Source: Lacrimispora saccharolytica (GTDB taxonomy: Bacteria; Bacillota; Clostridia; Lachnospirales; Lachnospiraceae). From it: a stretch of 64,000 nt of DNA. The stretch spans positions 1 through 64,000 of the forward strand of contig JACJJN010000005.1 in NCBI GenBank assembly GCA_016899975.1. The letters are read 5' to 3'. A program made the translations under genes and the position numbers. Positions 1 to 7,495 of this stretch are shown in pieces. The stretch's first letter is position 1, and each line of letters begins with the position of its first letter. A model generated the notes under the pieces. The model was not told where the DNA came from. It saw only the letters and a program-made list of their open reading frames with translations, and searched no databases.

Positions 1-71
1 ATCGCGTAAAATAAGGCTTTAAGCGACTTTTTACGTTCAAAACAGAACTTTAGTGTAACTCGCATGCAAAG

Positions 72-227
72 TTAGCACTTATATTTCGCATATAATTCAT
101 GGCGAACCAGAGAATCCAATTTCTGTTCCAACCCCTGCCGGATTTCATTCAGACAATCATCTTCTTCCATTAGATGATAGCGGAGCAGAGATACAAATAA
201 TTCATAAGGGATTTGCACGTTTTTCAT
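72..227 (-). CDS. Small acidic protein of the mobile element (51 aa)
   Basis: A 51-residue frame beginning MKNVQIPYELF and ending LYAKYKC. The start is supported by an AAAGGA ribosome binding site just upstream on the minus strand. The sequence is mostly helical in character with an acidic centre (MEEDDCLNEIRQ) and has no signal peptide or membrane segment. It lies downstream of the RepA-like ATPase gene on the same strand, separated by a cluster of GCGTCG repeats. Similar tiny proteins are common in integrative elements of gut Firmicutes, from memory, but I cannot assign a function. Confidence 0.6.
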   Translation of the reverse strand: MKNVQIPYELFVSLLRYHLMEEDDCLNEIRQGLEQKLDSLVRHELYAKYKC

Positions 228-240
228 AAAAATCCTTTCT

Positions 241-323
241 GCGTCGGTTTGCGTCGATAGCGTCGATATTTTCTATACCAGCCCACTGTAAAAAATACCG
301 TCGCAACCGACGCATATCGTCGC
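241..323. repeat. Iteron-like cluster of GCGTCG hexamers
   Basis: GCGTCG occurs at 241-246, 251-256 and 260-265, about one helical turn apart. Its reverse complement CGACGC lies at 308-313, and related CGTCGC hexamers at 299-304 and 318-323. The outer copies form an inverted repeat: GCGTCGGTTTGCG at 241-253 can pair with CGCAACCGACGC at 302-313 with one base offset. The cluster sits between the RepA-like gene and the next small gene. It could be binding sites for the element's replication or mobilisation proteins, or a terminator-like hairpin. Confidence 0.45.
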
Positions 324-325
324 TT

Positions 326-1456
326 TTACTCTCTCGGCTCAAGCCGTTTCAGAATAATCTTCCTTTCATGCCCCCGCTTATTGTCATAAAAAATTCCATA
401 GTCATTAAGCAACTGGCTATTGACTACATTCAGTTTTCTGGAAAGCACGTTTGCCTGTATCTGCATATCCGGCAACTGGCTCACAAGTTCTGTTGCTGTC
501 CCCTCCCATTCCGGCTTATCTTCTGTCAGAAAATTGTTGATTGCTTCCAGCAGGGGATTCGGCGGCTGTTTCCACAGTTCCGTTTCTGCCTTTTTGAATT
601 TCCAGACGCAGCGCTCCCGGTCGAACTCTATAGTCAGTTCCTGATCCGGCTGGTCACGCCCCACTATATCCATGACTGCCTCATTGTCAGTGCGCTTTTT
701 CTTGTGCATGATAAATGCCCCGTCTGCCGCTCCAAGCAGCCCATTCGTGCCGGAAATCATATCAAAGCTGTCCTCAGATTCCAGCTTGCGTGTGTGATGA
801 ACCACCAGCAGGCAGATACCGTATTTATCGCTGAACGACTTTAATTTTGTTACAATCTCGTAGTCGCTGGAATAACTGTACCTGTCCCCGCCGACCTCAC
901 GCACTTTCTGGAGCGTGTCAATGATAATCAGCCTCGCGTCCGTATGCGCTTTCAGAAATTCCTCTAATTGCCTGTCTAAGCCCTCATTCAATGTCTTTGC
1001 CTGTGTCGCAAAATACAGGTTATCCGCACATTCCACACCAAACATACCGGAGAGCCGCCGCTGAAGCCTCGCATAATCATCTTCCAGTGCCAGATACAAT
1101 ACCGTCCCCTTTCGGATGGGATAATCCCACAGAGGAAGCCCCATTGCCACATGATAGGCAAGCTGCCCCATAAAGAACGATTTTCCAACTTTCGGCGCAC
1201 CCACAAAGAGATAAGTGCCGCCATAGAGAAAACCGTCCACAATCGGCGTTCTCGGCGGGTAGACGGTATCATACAGTTCCGTCATAGAAACGGTTTGAAG
1301 CCCGCCGTTCCCGGATTTCTCCGGGTTTTGTGCGGCTTGCAGATTGATTTGTGCTGTTTCATTTGCTATAATTTCACTGTGATTTTTTAATTGCGGCTGC
1401 GCCCCATCTGCGCCAACAGATGATAAGGGAGCAGTCGTTTTCATTTTTTCTGTCAT
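326..1456 (-). CDS. RepA-like RecA-fold ATPase of an integrative element
   Basis: A 376-residue protein with a disordered N-terminus of about 60 residues and then a RecA/AAA_25-type core. Walker A is GAPKVGKS near residues 86-93, and Walker B is the hydrophobic strand LIIID ending near residue 180. The motif LALEDD lies near residue 122 and VVHHTRK near residue 220, as in hexameric replicative helicases of the plasmid RepA type. The start overlaps the stop of the preceding gene (ATGA), so the two are probably translationally coupled. The likely role is replication or mobilisation of the excised element; that is inferred from family and context. Confidence 0.75.
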   Translation of the reverse strand: MTEKMKTTAPLSSVGADGAQPQLKNHSEIIANETAQINLQAAQNPEKSGNGGLQTVSMTELYDTVYPPRTPIVDGFLYGGTYLFVGAPKVGKSFFMGQLAYHVAMGLPLWDYPIRKGTVLYLALEDDYARLQRRLSGMFGVECADNLYFATQAKTLNEGLDRQLEEFLKAHTDARLIIIDTLQKVREVGGDRYSYSSDYEIVTKLKSFSDKYGICLLVVHHTRKLESEDSFDMISGTNGLLGAADGAFIMHKKKRTDNEAVMDIVGRDQPDQELTIEFDRERCVWKFKKAETELWKQPPNPLLEAINNFLTEDKPEWEGTATELVSQLPDMQIQANVLSRKLNVVNSQLLNDYGIFYDNKRGHERKIILKRLEPRE

Positions 1457-1776
1457 TCATCTTCTCCTTTCAGACCATCTAATGTGATTGCTATTACCTG
1501 CAACGTGTAAAGTAGTTCGTCATTGTCCGGGTTTAACGCTTCCAGCCGCTTCAATTCCTCGTAGATAGCCACCATTTGGTTTTTCAGCGCCTTATAAACC
1601 CTCGGATTGCCCTGTACCACTACATCCCGGCACAGCAGCCGCCTTGTGATATAGTCCTGCTTTGTCAAGCCCGACAGCGCCACCAAATCATTGAGCAGCT
1701 TTGATTCCTCGTCAGACACCCGGAACGCTACCGTATGATTACGCCACCGTCCTTTGTAATCAAGTGTTCTTTCCAT
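1453..1776 (-). CDS. MobC-like small DNA-binding protein
   Basis: A 107-residue protein. The ATG at 1776 was chosen because AAAGGAGG lies about seven bases upstream; a GTG two codons earlier would touch the ribosome binding site. The region from AFRVSDEESKLLNDLV to TKQDYITRRLL resembles the ribbon-helix-helix segment of MobC/NikA-type relaxosome accessory proteins (a strand, then a helix with a conserved E, then GLTKQDYI). It lies between the integrase gene, whose 3' end it overlaps, and the RepA-like gene, in one operon. A function in mobilisation or regulation of the element is inferred. No relaxase is visible in the window. Confidence 0.55.
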   Translation of the reverse strand: MERTLDYKGRWRNHTVAFRVSDEESKLLNDLVALSGLTKQDYITRRLLCRDVVVQGNPRVYKALKNQMVAIYEELKRLEALNPDNDELLYTLQVIAITLDGLKGEDE

Positions 1777-2860
1777 TTGCACCCTCCTTTGTCATTCGCT
1801 CCATTTCCAGTTTCTCCGCCATTTCTGTCTGCACCGTAGGGAACAAGTGAGCATAACGATAGGTGATCTTCTCCGCTTCATGCCCCATGCGCTCCCCAAT
1901 CGCCAGCACTGAAAATTCCATGTCGATTAACAAAGAAACCGCACTATGACGAATATCATGCACGCGAATCTTCTTTACGCCCGCCTGCTTCGCCCCTCGC
2001 TCCATTTCGTGATTGAGATAGGATTTCGTGACCGTAAACAGACGCTCGTCCGGCTGAATGTCATACAGCATTTTGATATATTCCTGCATTTTCTCACAGA
2101 GAAACGGCGGCATTTTGATTGTACGGTTACTCTTTTTCGTTTTCGGGCTTGTGATAATATCCCGCCCTTTAGAGCGGTGAAATGTCTTGCTGATTGTGAC
2201 TGTCTGCTTCTGAAAATCAAAATCAGCCGGAGTAAGCGCCAGCAGTTCGCCGGAGCGGATTCCACACCAGTAAAGCATTTCAAAGGCATAATAGGAACGT
2301 GGCTTATCCATCATGGCTTCGGAGAATTTCAGATATTCCTCTTTCGTCCAGAAATTCATTTCTTTCGGAACCTCATTTCCCATTGTTCCTGCCCGTCTTG
2401 CCGGATTGTACGGCAGGTTATAAAAGTTCACAGCATGATTGAAAATCGCCGTTAGCTGAGCGTGTATGGTTTTCAGATAGTCAGATGAATAAGGCTTTCC
2501 TTTCTCATCCCGGTACGCCATAAGTTCATTCTGCCATGCGATAACGTCCTTTGCCTCAATCTCCGCTATCTTCCGATTCCCAAAATACGGTAAAATCTTT
2601 GTGCGGATTACATGGCTTTTGGATTCCCATGTGCTTTCCTTGACGCGCTGTTTCTTGTCGGCTTCGTAAACCTCAAAAAAGCTGGCAAAAGTCATATCCA
2701 ACTTTGAGTTCTGTTTCAGCATGACCTCATGCTCCCATGCTTGCGCTTCCCGTTTCGTAGCAAATCCCCGTTTCTGTGTCTGCTTCCGTTCCCCCTTCCA
2801 GTTCGTGAAGCGATAGATTACCCGCCACGTTCCCGTAGCATTGTCTTTGTATACAGCCAT
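1760..2860 (-). CDS. int: Tyrosine recombinase / integrase
   Basis: A 366-residue phage/ICE-type integrase that would catalyse site-specific insertion and excision of the element. Residues 1-50 look like an arm-site DNA-binding domain, about 55-155 is the SAM-like core-binding domain, and 165-345 the catalytic domain. The catalytic set is visible: Arg202 in CGIRSGE, a Lys in SPKTKKS, HDIRH (His301, Arg304), His327 in MGHEAEK and the nucleophile Tyr336 in YRYAHL. The start follows AAAGGAGATG. It is directly downstream of an excisionase-like gene and points away from guaA, the probable integration target. It appears intact. Confidence 0.92.
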   Translation of the reverse strand: MAVYKDNATGTWRVIYRFTNWKGERKQTQKRGFATKREAQAWEHEVMLKQNSKLDMTFASFFEVYEADKKQRVKESTWESKSHVIRTKILPYFGNRKIAEIEAKDVIAWQNELMAYRDEKGKPYSSDYLKTIHAQLTAIFNHAVNFYNLPYNPARRAGTMGNEVPKEMNFWTKEEYLKFSEAMMDKPRSYYAFEMLYWCGIRSGELLALTPADFDFQKQTVTISKTFHRSKGRDIITSPKTKKSNRTIKMPPFLCEKMQEYIKMLYDIQPDERLFTVTKSYLNHEMERGAKQAGVKKIRVHDIRHSAVSLLIDMEFSVLAIGERMGHEAEKITYRYAHLFPTVQTEMAEKLEMERMTKEGANGKNT

Positions 2861-2880
2861 TCAAATCATCTCCTTTCCGC

Positions 2881-3060
2881 TTAATCGCTGTAACAGACTT
2901 TTTTGTGAAAAAATGTAGCGTTCACACGTCCCGCCACCGTCAGATAGCCCTGTTTCTGTAATTCTGCGTTCAGTTCCCGCACAATCTGGTAGGCTTTTGA
3001 CTTTGACACCCGCAATCCCGCTGCCACTTCCTCCACAGTCATAAATGATTTTTCTGCCAT
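2881..3060 (-). CDS. Excisionase-like helix-turn-helix protein
   Basis: A 59-residue protein starting MAEKSFMTVEEVAAGLRVS. An upstream start at 3174 is possible but lacks a good ribosome binding site, whereas AAAGGGGG precedes 3060. The segment TVEEVAAGLRVSKSKAYQIVREL is a winged/MerR-like helix-turn-helix of the type found in small recombination directionality factors. Its position, immediately before the integrase gene on the same strand, fits an excisionase. It could instead be only a small regulator. A promoter at 3248-3276 would give a leader of about 180 nt. Confidence 0.65.
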   Translation of the reverse strand: MAEKSFMTVEEVAAGLRVSKSKAYQIVRELNAELQKQGYLTVAGRVNATFFHKKVCYSD

Positions 3061-3230
3061 TCCGTTATCGTCCCCCTTTCCTTTAAAATCTTCGCCGTTC
3101 TGCCTCCCTGTTCTGGCAGGCAACCCTGTTCGGCGCTGTGCCAGTCCCTCATATATGAGAGCCGCTCGTTCCATTTCTGGAAGTCATGGCGTTTGTTCAG
3201 TTTGGACGGTCATTCAGTTTTTAACTCTTT

Positions 3231-3371
3231 TTGTTTAAGTTATATTTATAATACTAAATAAATTCCGTTAAGTCAAGCGGTTTACAGAAAAATATTAACT
3301 TTTTTTATTTAAGTTTCTCTTGCTATTCCTGCTGTGCCGTGTTATACTAAATTCAACAAATTTGTTTAAGT
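3231..3371. promoter_or_regulatory. Divergent promoters with repeated TTGTTTAAGT operator-like sites
   Basis: Minus strand: TTGACT (3271-3276), 17 bp, TATTAT (3248-3253), driving the excisionase/integrase operon. Plus strand: TTGCTA (3320-3325), 17 bp, TATACT (3343-3348), driving the XRE gene. The decamer TTGTTTAAGT occurs at 3231-3240 and 3362-3371, TTATTTAAGT at 3305-3314, and a shorter match CGTTAAGTCAAG at 3266-3277 that overlaps the minus-strand -35. The 3362 copy is part of an imperfect palindrome centred in CAAATTTG. The sites are well placed to be operators of the adjacent XRE regulator; that is inference. Confidence 0.6.
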
Positions 3372-3413
3372 CAAGAATGGTTGTATCACTATAACTACAA
3401 CGGAGGTTTTATT

Positions 3414-3947
3414 ATGGCAATCGGCAAACGAATCCGCTTTTTCCGCAATCGGAAAGGCATGACGCAGAAGCAGCTAGGCGAAATCCTCGGTTTTCTCGGA
3501 AAGACTTCTGATGTCCGTATGGCGCAATACGAATCAGAAGCCAGAACGCCGAAACAAGACCTTGTAAAAGAAATGGCACATATCCTTGATGTAAGTCCTC
3601 GTGCAATCACTGTCCCGGAGATAGACAGCTACATCGGACTGATGCACACACTCTTTGCATTGGAAGATATGTACGGACTGAAAATCGGAGAAATTGACGG
3701 GGAAGTTTGCCTGAGGCTGGATAAGTCCACCGGCTCCACCTACTCCACCATGTTTGATATGTTCCACGCATGGCAGGAACAGGCTGCCCGTCTGGAACGT
3801 GGAGAGATAACCAAAGAGGAATACGACCAGTGGCGGTACAAATATCCCGAATATGATACTGTAAAACACCAACATAAAGTCGTCCCCTCACAGGAATTAA
3901 GTGACTATCTTGTAGCATCTCTGAAAAAAGACCATGAATCCGATTAA
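3414..3947 (+). CDS. XRE-family transcriptional regulator of the mobile element
   Basis: A 177-residue protein. The ATG at 3414 follows CGGAGG and begins MAIGKRIRFFRNRKGMT. Residues about 5-65 form a Cro/CI helix-turn-helix (MTQKQLGEILGF to LDVSPRAI). The remainder is an uncharacterised C-terminal domain with the motif EIDSYIGLMHTLFALED, seen in regulators of Firmicutes integrative elements. It is divergent from the excisionase/integrase operon and separated by a region carrying repeated operator-like sites, so it probably represses one or both promoters. It is the gene closest to guaA and marks the end of the element. Confidence 0.82.
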   Translation: MAIGKRIRFFRNRKGMTQKQLGEILGFLGKTSDVRMAQYESEARTPKQDLVKEMAHILDVSPRAITVPEIDSYIGLMHTLFALEDMYGLKIGEIDGEVCLRLDKSTGSTYSTMFDMFHAWQEQAARLERGEITKEEYDQWRYKYPEYDTVKHQHKVVPSQELSDYLVASLKKDHESD

Positions 3948-3974
3948 AAACCGCTTTTCTTCCCTCCAAAATGC

Positions 3975-4029
3975 AAAAAACCTTACCGACTTTCAGCTTC
4001 AACATACCTGAAAATCAGTAAGGTTTTTT
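3975..4029. terminator. Bidirectional terminator between the XRE gene and guaA
   Basis: AAAAAACCTTAC at 3975-3986 pairs with GTAAGGTTTTTT ending at 4029. The inner stem continues through TTTCAG/CTGAAA around a short loop. On the minus strand the two imperfect positions become G-U pairs, so the hairpin is stronger in that direction, with a U-tract on either strand. It would end both the guaA transcript (minus) and the XRE transcript (plus). Confidence 0.8.
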
Positions 4030-4070
4030 ATGTTATTGAAGTATTTTTGTTTGATGAATAATGCAATAAT

Positions 4071-4165
4071 GTTGCCAAATCGTTGCCAACGCTTAAACAA
4101 ATTTGCTTGAATCCCGCATAAACACTGGATTCTTACAACTCATTTCATCACTCAAACTCAATCGT
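4071..4165. other. Probable attachment-site region at the 3' end of guaA
   Basis: The final guaA codons (4148-4165) abut about 60 bp containing two direct copies of GTTGCCA with an 11-bp period (4071-4077 and 4082-4088). These are followed by an imperfect palindrome CTTAAACAAATTTG (about 4092-4105) that resembles the operator-like sites near 3362. The 3' end of guaA is a known integration hotspot for genomic islands carrying tyrosine integrases. The duplicated att copy would lie beyond the left edge of the window and is not visible, so the exact core is not defined. Confidence 0.45.
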
Positions 4166-5689
4166 CCCCGGCGGCTTACTCGTACAATCATACACTACGC
4201 GATTCACGCCCTTCACCTCATTGACGATCCGATTCGTCACCTTATGCAGCACTTCCCACGGAATCTCCGCAGCCTCCGCCGTCATAAAGTCACTGGTCGT
4301 AACCGCTCTGAGGGCTACGGCATAGTCATAGGTTCTCTCATCGCCCATAACTCCAACCGACCGCATATTGGTCAGAGCCGCAAAATACTGTCCCAGCCCT
4401 TTGTCGCAGCCGGCTTTTGCGATCTCCTCACGGTAAATTGCGTCCGCATCCTGAACGATCTTTACTTTCTCTTCCGTCACTTCTCCGATGATCCGGATAC
4501 CAAGACCCGGGCCTGGGAACGGCTGACGGCTTACCAGATATTCCGGAATGCCGAGCTCACGTCCTGCCGCACGAACTTCATCCTTGAACAGCAGTCTCAG
4601 CGGCTCCACGATTTCCTTGAAATCTACATAATCCGGCAGACCTCCCACGTTGTGGTGAGATTTGATGGTCGCGGATTTTCCAAGTCCGGATTCGATCACG
4701 TCCGGATAGATGGTTCCCTGTACCAGGAAATCCACAGCTCCGATCTTTTTCGCCTCTTCCTCGAAGACGCGGATAAATTCTTCGCCGATGATTTTTCTCT
4801 TTGCCTCCGGCTCTGTCACGCCTTTCAGCTTCTCATAAAATCTCTGCTGTGCGTTGACACGGATAAAGTTCAGATCATACGGGCCTTCCGGACCGAATAC
4901 GGATTCTACCTCATCACCTTCATTTTTTCTCAGCAGACCATGGTCTACAAATACACAGGTCAGCTGCTTGCCGATTGCTTTTGCCAGAAGAACTGCTGCC
5001 ACAGAGGAATCCACTCCGCCGGAGAGTGCGCACAGCACTTTTCCGCTGCCGATCTTCTCGCGCAGCTGGGCAATCGTTGTCTCTACAAAGGAATCCATGC
5101 GCCAGGTTCCTGTGCAGCCGCATACCTCATATACAAAGTTGGAAAGCATTTTCTTTCCTTCCTGGGTATGCATAACTTCCGGATGGAACTGTGTCGCATA
5201 CAGTTTTCTTTCCGGGCATTCCATCGCCGCTACCGGACATACCGGGGTGGAAGCCGTGATCTGGAATCCTTCCGGTGCTTTGGAAATATAATCGGTGTGG
5301 CTCATCCAGCAGATAGTCTTTCTCTCCACATTCTGGAAAAGTACGGAAGAAGCCTCCGTATCCACCTCTGTTTTTCCATATTCGCTGACCGGTGCGGTCT
5401 CCACCTTTCCCCCAAGCAGATATGCCATCAGCTGAGAACCGTAGCAGATTCCCATGATCGGGATGCCAAGTTCAAAAATCTCAGCGCTGCATCTTGGGGA
5501 GTCCTCTCCGTATACGCTGTTCGGTCCGCCGGTGAAAATGATTCCTTTCGGATTCATTTCACGGATCTTGTCCAGAGACAGGGTATAAGGATGAACTTCC
5601 GCATACACGTTACACTCGCGGACACGGCGGGCAATCAATTGATTGTACTGACCACCGAAATCCAGAACGATAATCATCTCTCGCTCCAC
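4148..5689 (-). CDS. guaA: GMP synthase (glutamine-hydrolysing)
   Basis: A 513-residue enzyme converting XMP, glutamine and ATP to GMP, the last step of guanine nucleotide synthesis. The N-terminal class I glutamine amidotransferase domain has the nucleophile Cys82 in GICYGSQ and FHPEV with the catalytic His and Glu. The ATP pyrophosphatase domain has the P-loop [10 protein letters not shown] near residue 220. The dimerisation domain ends PPGTIEFE, the normal C-terminus. The start is GTG at 5689, seven bases after AGGAGG; an ATG four codons later is less well placed. It is monocistronic, with its own promoter and terminator, and the mobile element lies just past its stop. Confidence 0.97.
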   Translation of the reverse strand: MEREMIIVLDFGGQYNQLIARRVRECNVYAEVHPYTLSLDKIREMNPKGIIFTGGPNSVYGEDSPRCSAEIFELGIPIMGICYGSQLMAYLLGGKVETAPVSEYGKTEVDTEASSVLFQNVERKTICWMSHTDYISKAPEGFQITASTPVCPVAAMECPERKLYATQFHPEVMHTQEGKKMLSNFVYEVCGCTGTWRMDSFVETTIAQLREKIGSGKVLCALSGGVDSSVAAVLLAKAIGKQLTCVFVDHGLLRKNEGDEVESVFGPEGPYDLNFIRVNAQQRFYEKLKGVTEPEAKRKIIGEEFIRVFEEEAKKIGAVDFLVQGTIYPDVIESGLGKSATIKSHHNVGGLPDYVDFKEIVEPLRLLFKDEVRAAGRELGIPEYLVSRQPFPGPGLGIRIIGEVTEEKVKIVQDADAIYREEIAKAGCDKGLGQYFAALTNMRSVGVMGDERTYDYAVALRAVTTSDFMTAEAAEIPWEVLHKVTNRIVNEVKGVNRVVYDCTSKPPGTIEFE

Positions 5690-5763
5690 GTTTGTTCCTC
5701 CTATGATCTCTATTTTGACACGCCGCCCGATGAAAAAAGCGGCAGTTCCTAACTATAATACCG

Positions 5764-5792
5764 ATTATAAAAGATTTACGGGGGCTTGACAA
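5764..5792 (-). promoter_or_regulatory. guaA promoter
   Basis: On the minus strand, TTGTCA (5787-5792), a 17-bp spacer, then TATAAT (5764-5769). The leader of about 65 nt contains a short GCCGC/GCGGC hairpin (about 5720-5745) before the AGGAGG ribosome binding site. No guanine riboswitch signature was seen. Confidence 0.8.
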
Positions 5793-5889
5793 GTCTCTGC
5801 CGCAAAATTCGCCGTATTCCCTTGCCTTCCCTCTTTTTTCGTAAAACTCTTGTGAAAATTTTCCCATCTTCCCAAAGGTTTGCTGTGTC

Positions 5890-7251
5890 TTACAGTTCCG
5901 CTGCCGTCTTCTTCTGCCAGTTTCCGCGCAGATACCTTACCAAGAAGCACACCGCGCGCACTGCCCAGTCGATGGTCATCGCCACCCACACGCCGAAAAC
6001 TCCAAGACCTAAAACCTGTCCCAGCACGTAGCTGAGGCCGATACGGAAAATCCACATGGAGAAAATGGACAGCACCATGCAGAACGTTACGTCGTTGGAC
6101 GCCCGAAGGGTATTGGGCAGGGAGAAGGACAGCGGCCAGATCAGCATGGTGCAGATTCCGTGATAGACTAGAATCTTTTCCGCCGTCTCGGTTGCTTCCG
6201 GTGACAGGCTGTACACATTCAGGATCAGAGGAAGAACCAGGATCACTGCGATGCAGGAGAATACCAGTCCTGCGTAAATCAACTTGATCAGTTTTTTCGT
6301 ATAATACCGCACCTGACCGTACTGATTGGCTCCCACACACTGGGCACAGACCGTCAGGATTGCATTTCCCATTGCCATTCCCGGCAGTGTCTGGAAAACA
6401 GCAATGGTATTGGATACGGCATTGGCCGCGATCGCTGCCGTGCCGAACTGAGTGACAAGACTCAGCACCAGGATTTTTCCAAGCTGGAACATACTGTTTT
6501 CCAATCCATTTGGCACACCGATCCGCAGGATTTTCTTCAGCGTCGGCCAGTGAAGCTTCCATACCACCGGCCGGGTCAGATGCAGAACATGGTCTGTTTT
6601 ATAAGCTCTGGCAAGAATGACTACCGCCGCAAACATACGGGAGATCAGTGTAGGGATCGCCGCCCCCTCCACACCGAAATGAAAACCGTACAGCAGAATT
6701 CCATTTCCGATAATGTTGATCACATTCATAAGCAGGGATATTTTCATCGGTGTCTTTGAGTCACCCTGTGCGCGGAAAATGGCCGCTCCGGCATTATAAA
6801 TGGAAATAAAAGGAATGGATGCGGATACGATCAGAAAATAGATGTTGCAGTTGTTCCATACATCCGGTTCGATATGGCCAAAGACCACATTCAGAATAAA
6901 TGTGCGCAGCACATACATCAGTCCCATAACCAGAATGGACAGGATGCCGGTCGCAAGCACCAGCTGATCCGCCGCCTGACATGCCTGTTCCGGGCGTTTC
7001 TTGCCCAGATACTGTCCGCACACCACAGCGCCTCCAGTGGCAAGTGCGGTAAAAATATTGATCAGCAGGACAAAGATCGTGTCCACCAGGGACACGCCGG
7101 ACACTGCCGCCTCTCCCACGCTGGATACCATGATAGAATCCGCCATTCCAACCGTAATGGCAAGCAGCTGTTCGACCAACAGCGGCAGGATCAGCCGCTT
7201 CAGATCCTGGTTAGAAAACAGATACGTTTCATCTGCAGGTTTCGCTTTCAT
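5890..7251 (-). CDS. MATE-family multidrug/cation antiporter
   Basis: A 453-residue polytopic membrane protein with about twelve hydrophobic segments in two similar halves. The N-terminal half begins LFSNQDLKRLILPLLVEQLLA and has MADSIMVSSVGEAAVSGVSLV, typical of the first helices of MATE/NorM/DinF exporters. The corresponding second-half motif is GVPNGLENSMFQLGKILV. It probably exports organic cations or drugs in exchange for Na+ or H+; the substrate cannot be read from sequence. The start follows GGGGGAG. It appears to be a single-gene unit upstream of guaA on the same strand. Confidence 0.9.
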   Translation of the reverse strand: MKAKPADETYLFSNQDLKRLILPLLVEQLLAITVGMADSIMVSSVGEAAVSGVSLVDTIFVLLINIFTALATGGAVVCGQYLGKKRPEQACQAADQLVLATGILSILVMGLMYVLRTFILNVVFGHIEPDVWNNCNIYFLIVSASIPFISIYNAGAAIFRAQGDSKTPMKISLLMNVINIIGNGILLYGFHFGVEGAAIPTLISRMFAAVVILARAYKTDHVLHLTRPVVWKLHWPTLKKILRIGVPNGLENSMFQLGKILVLSLVTQFGTAAIAANAVSNTIAVFQTLPGMAMGNAILTVCAQCVGANQYGQVRYYTKKLIKLIYAGLVFSCIAVILVLPLILNVYSLSPEATETAEKILVYHGICTMLIWPLSFSLPNTLRASNDVTFCMVLSIFSMWIFRIGLSYVLGQVLGLGVFGVWVAMTIDWAVRAVCFLVRYLRGNWQKKTAAEL

Positions 7252-7356
7252 CGTTCTCCCCCTCGTACAAAAGATTACTCTTTCATCATATTAAAACCTG
7301 CGTAAAGAAAATTCAAGAGATTTGTAAAATTTTACCTGACAGTTCCGCCAGGAAAG

Positions 7357-7405
7357 AAAAAACAGCCCCGCAGTCGCTTTCTTTTCTGCAACCGCGAAGC
7401 CGCTT
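7357..7405 (-). terminator. Terminator downstream of the sipL-like gene
   Basis: Read on the minus strand, AGCGGCTTCGCGGTTGC pairs with GCGACTGCGGGGCT across an A-rich loop and is followed by TTTTTTC. It lies about 90 bp past the stop of the sipL-like gene and before the MATE gene. Confidence 0.7.
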
Positions 7406-7495
7406 TTCTTCCAAACTATGCTTTCATTCCTCTTTCACTTTATTTTCCCAAGCCATTCCTTGCTCTCTTTTTCTTCTACCCTGTCAGCCCTTCTT

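Noticed and set aside
4103-5752. 549-codon open frame on the plus strand opposite guaA
   Set aside because: It is antisense to a clearly real gene, has no start signal and resembles no protein family.
5690-5770. Purine riboswitch upstream of guaA
   Set aside because: The leader is only about 65 nt and contains a single short hairpin without the conserved purine-aptamer loops.
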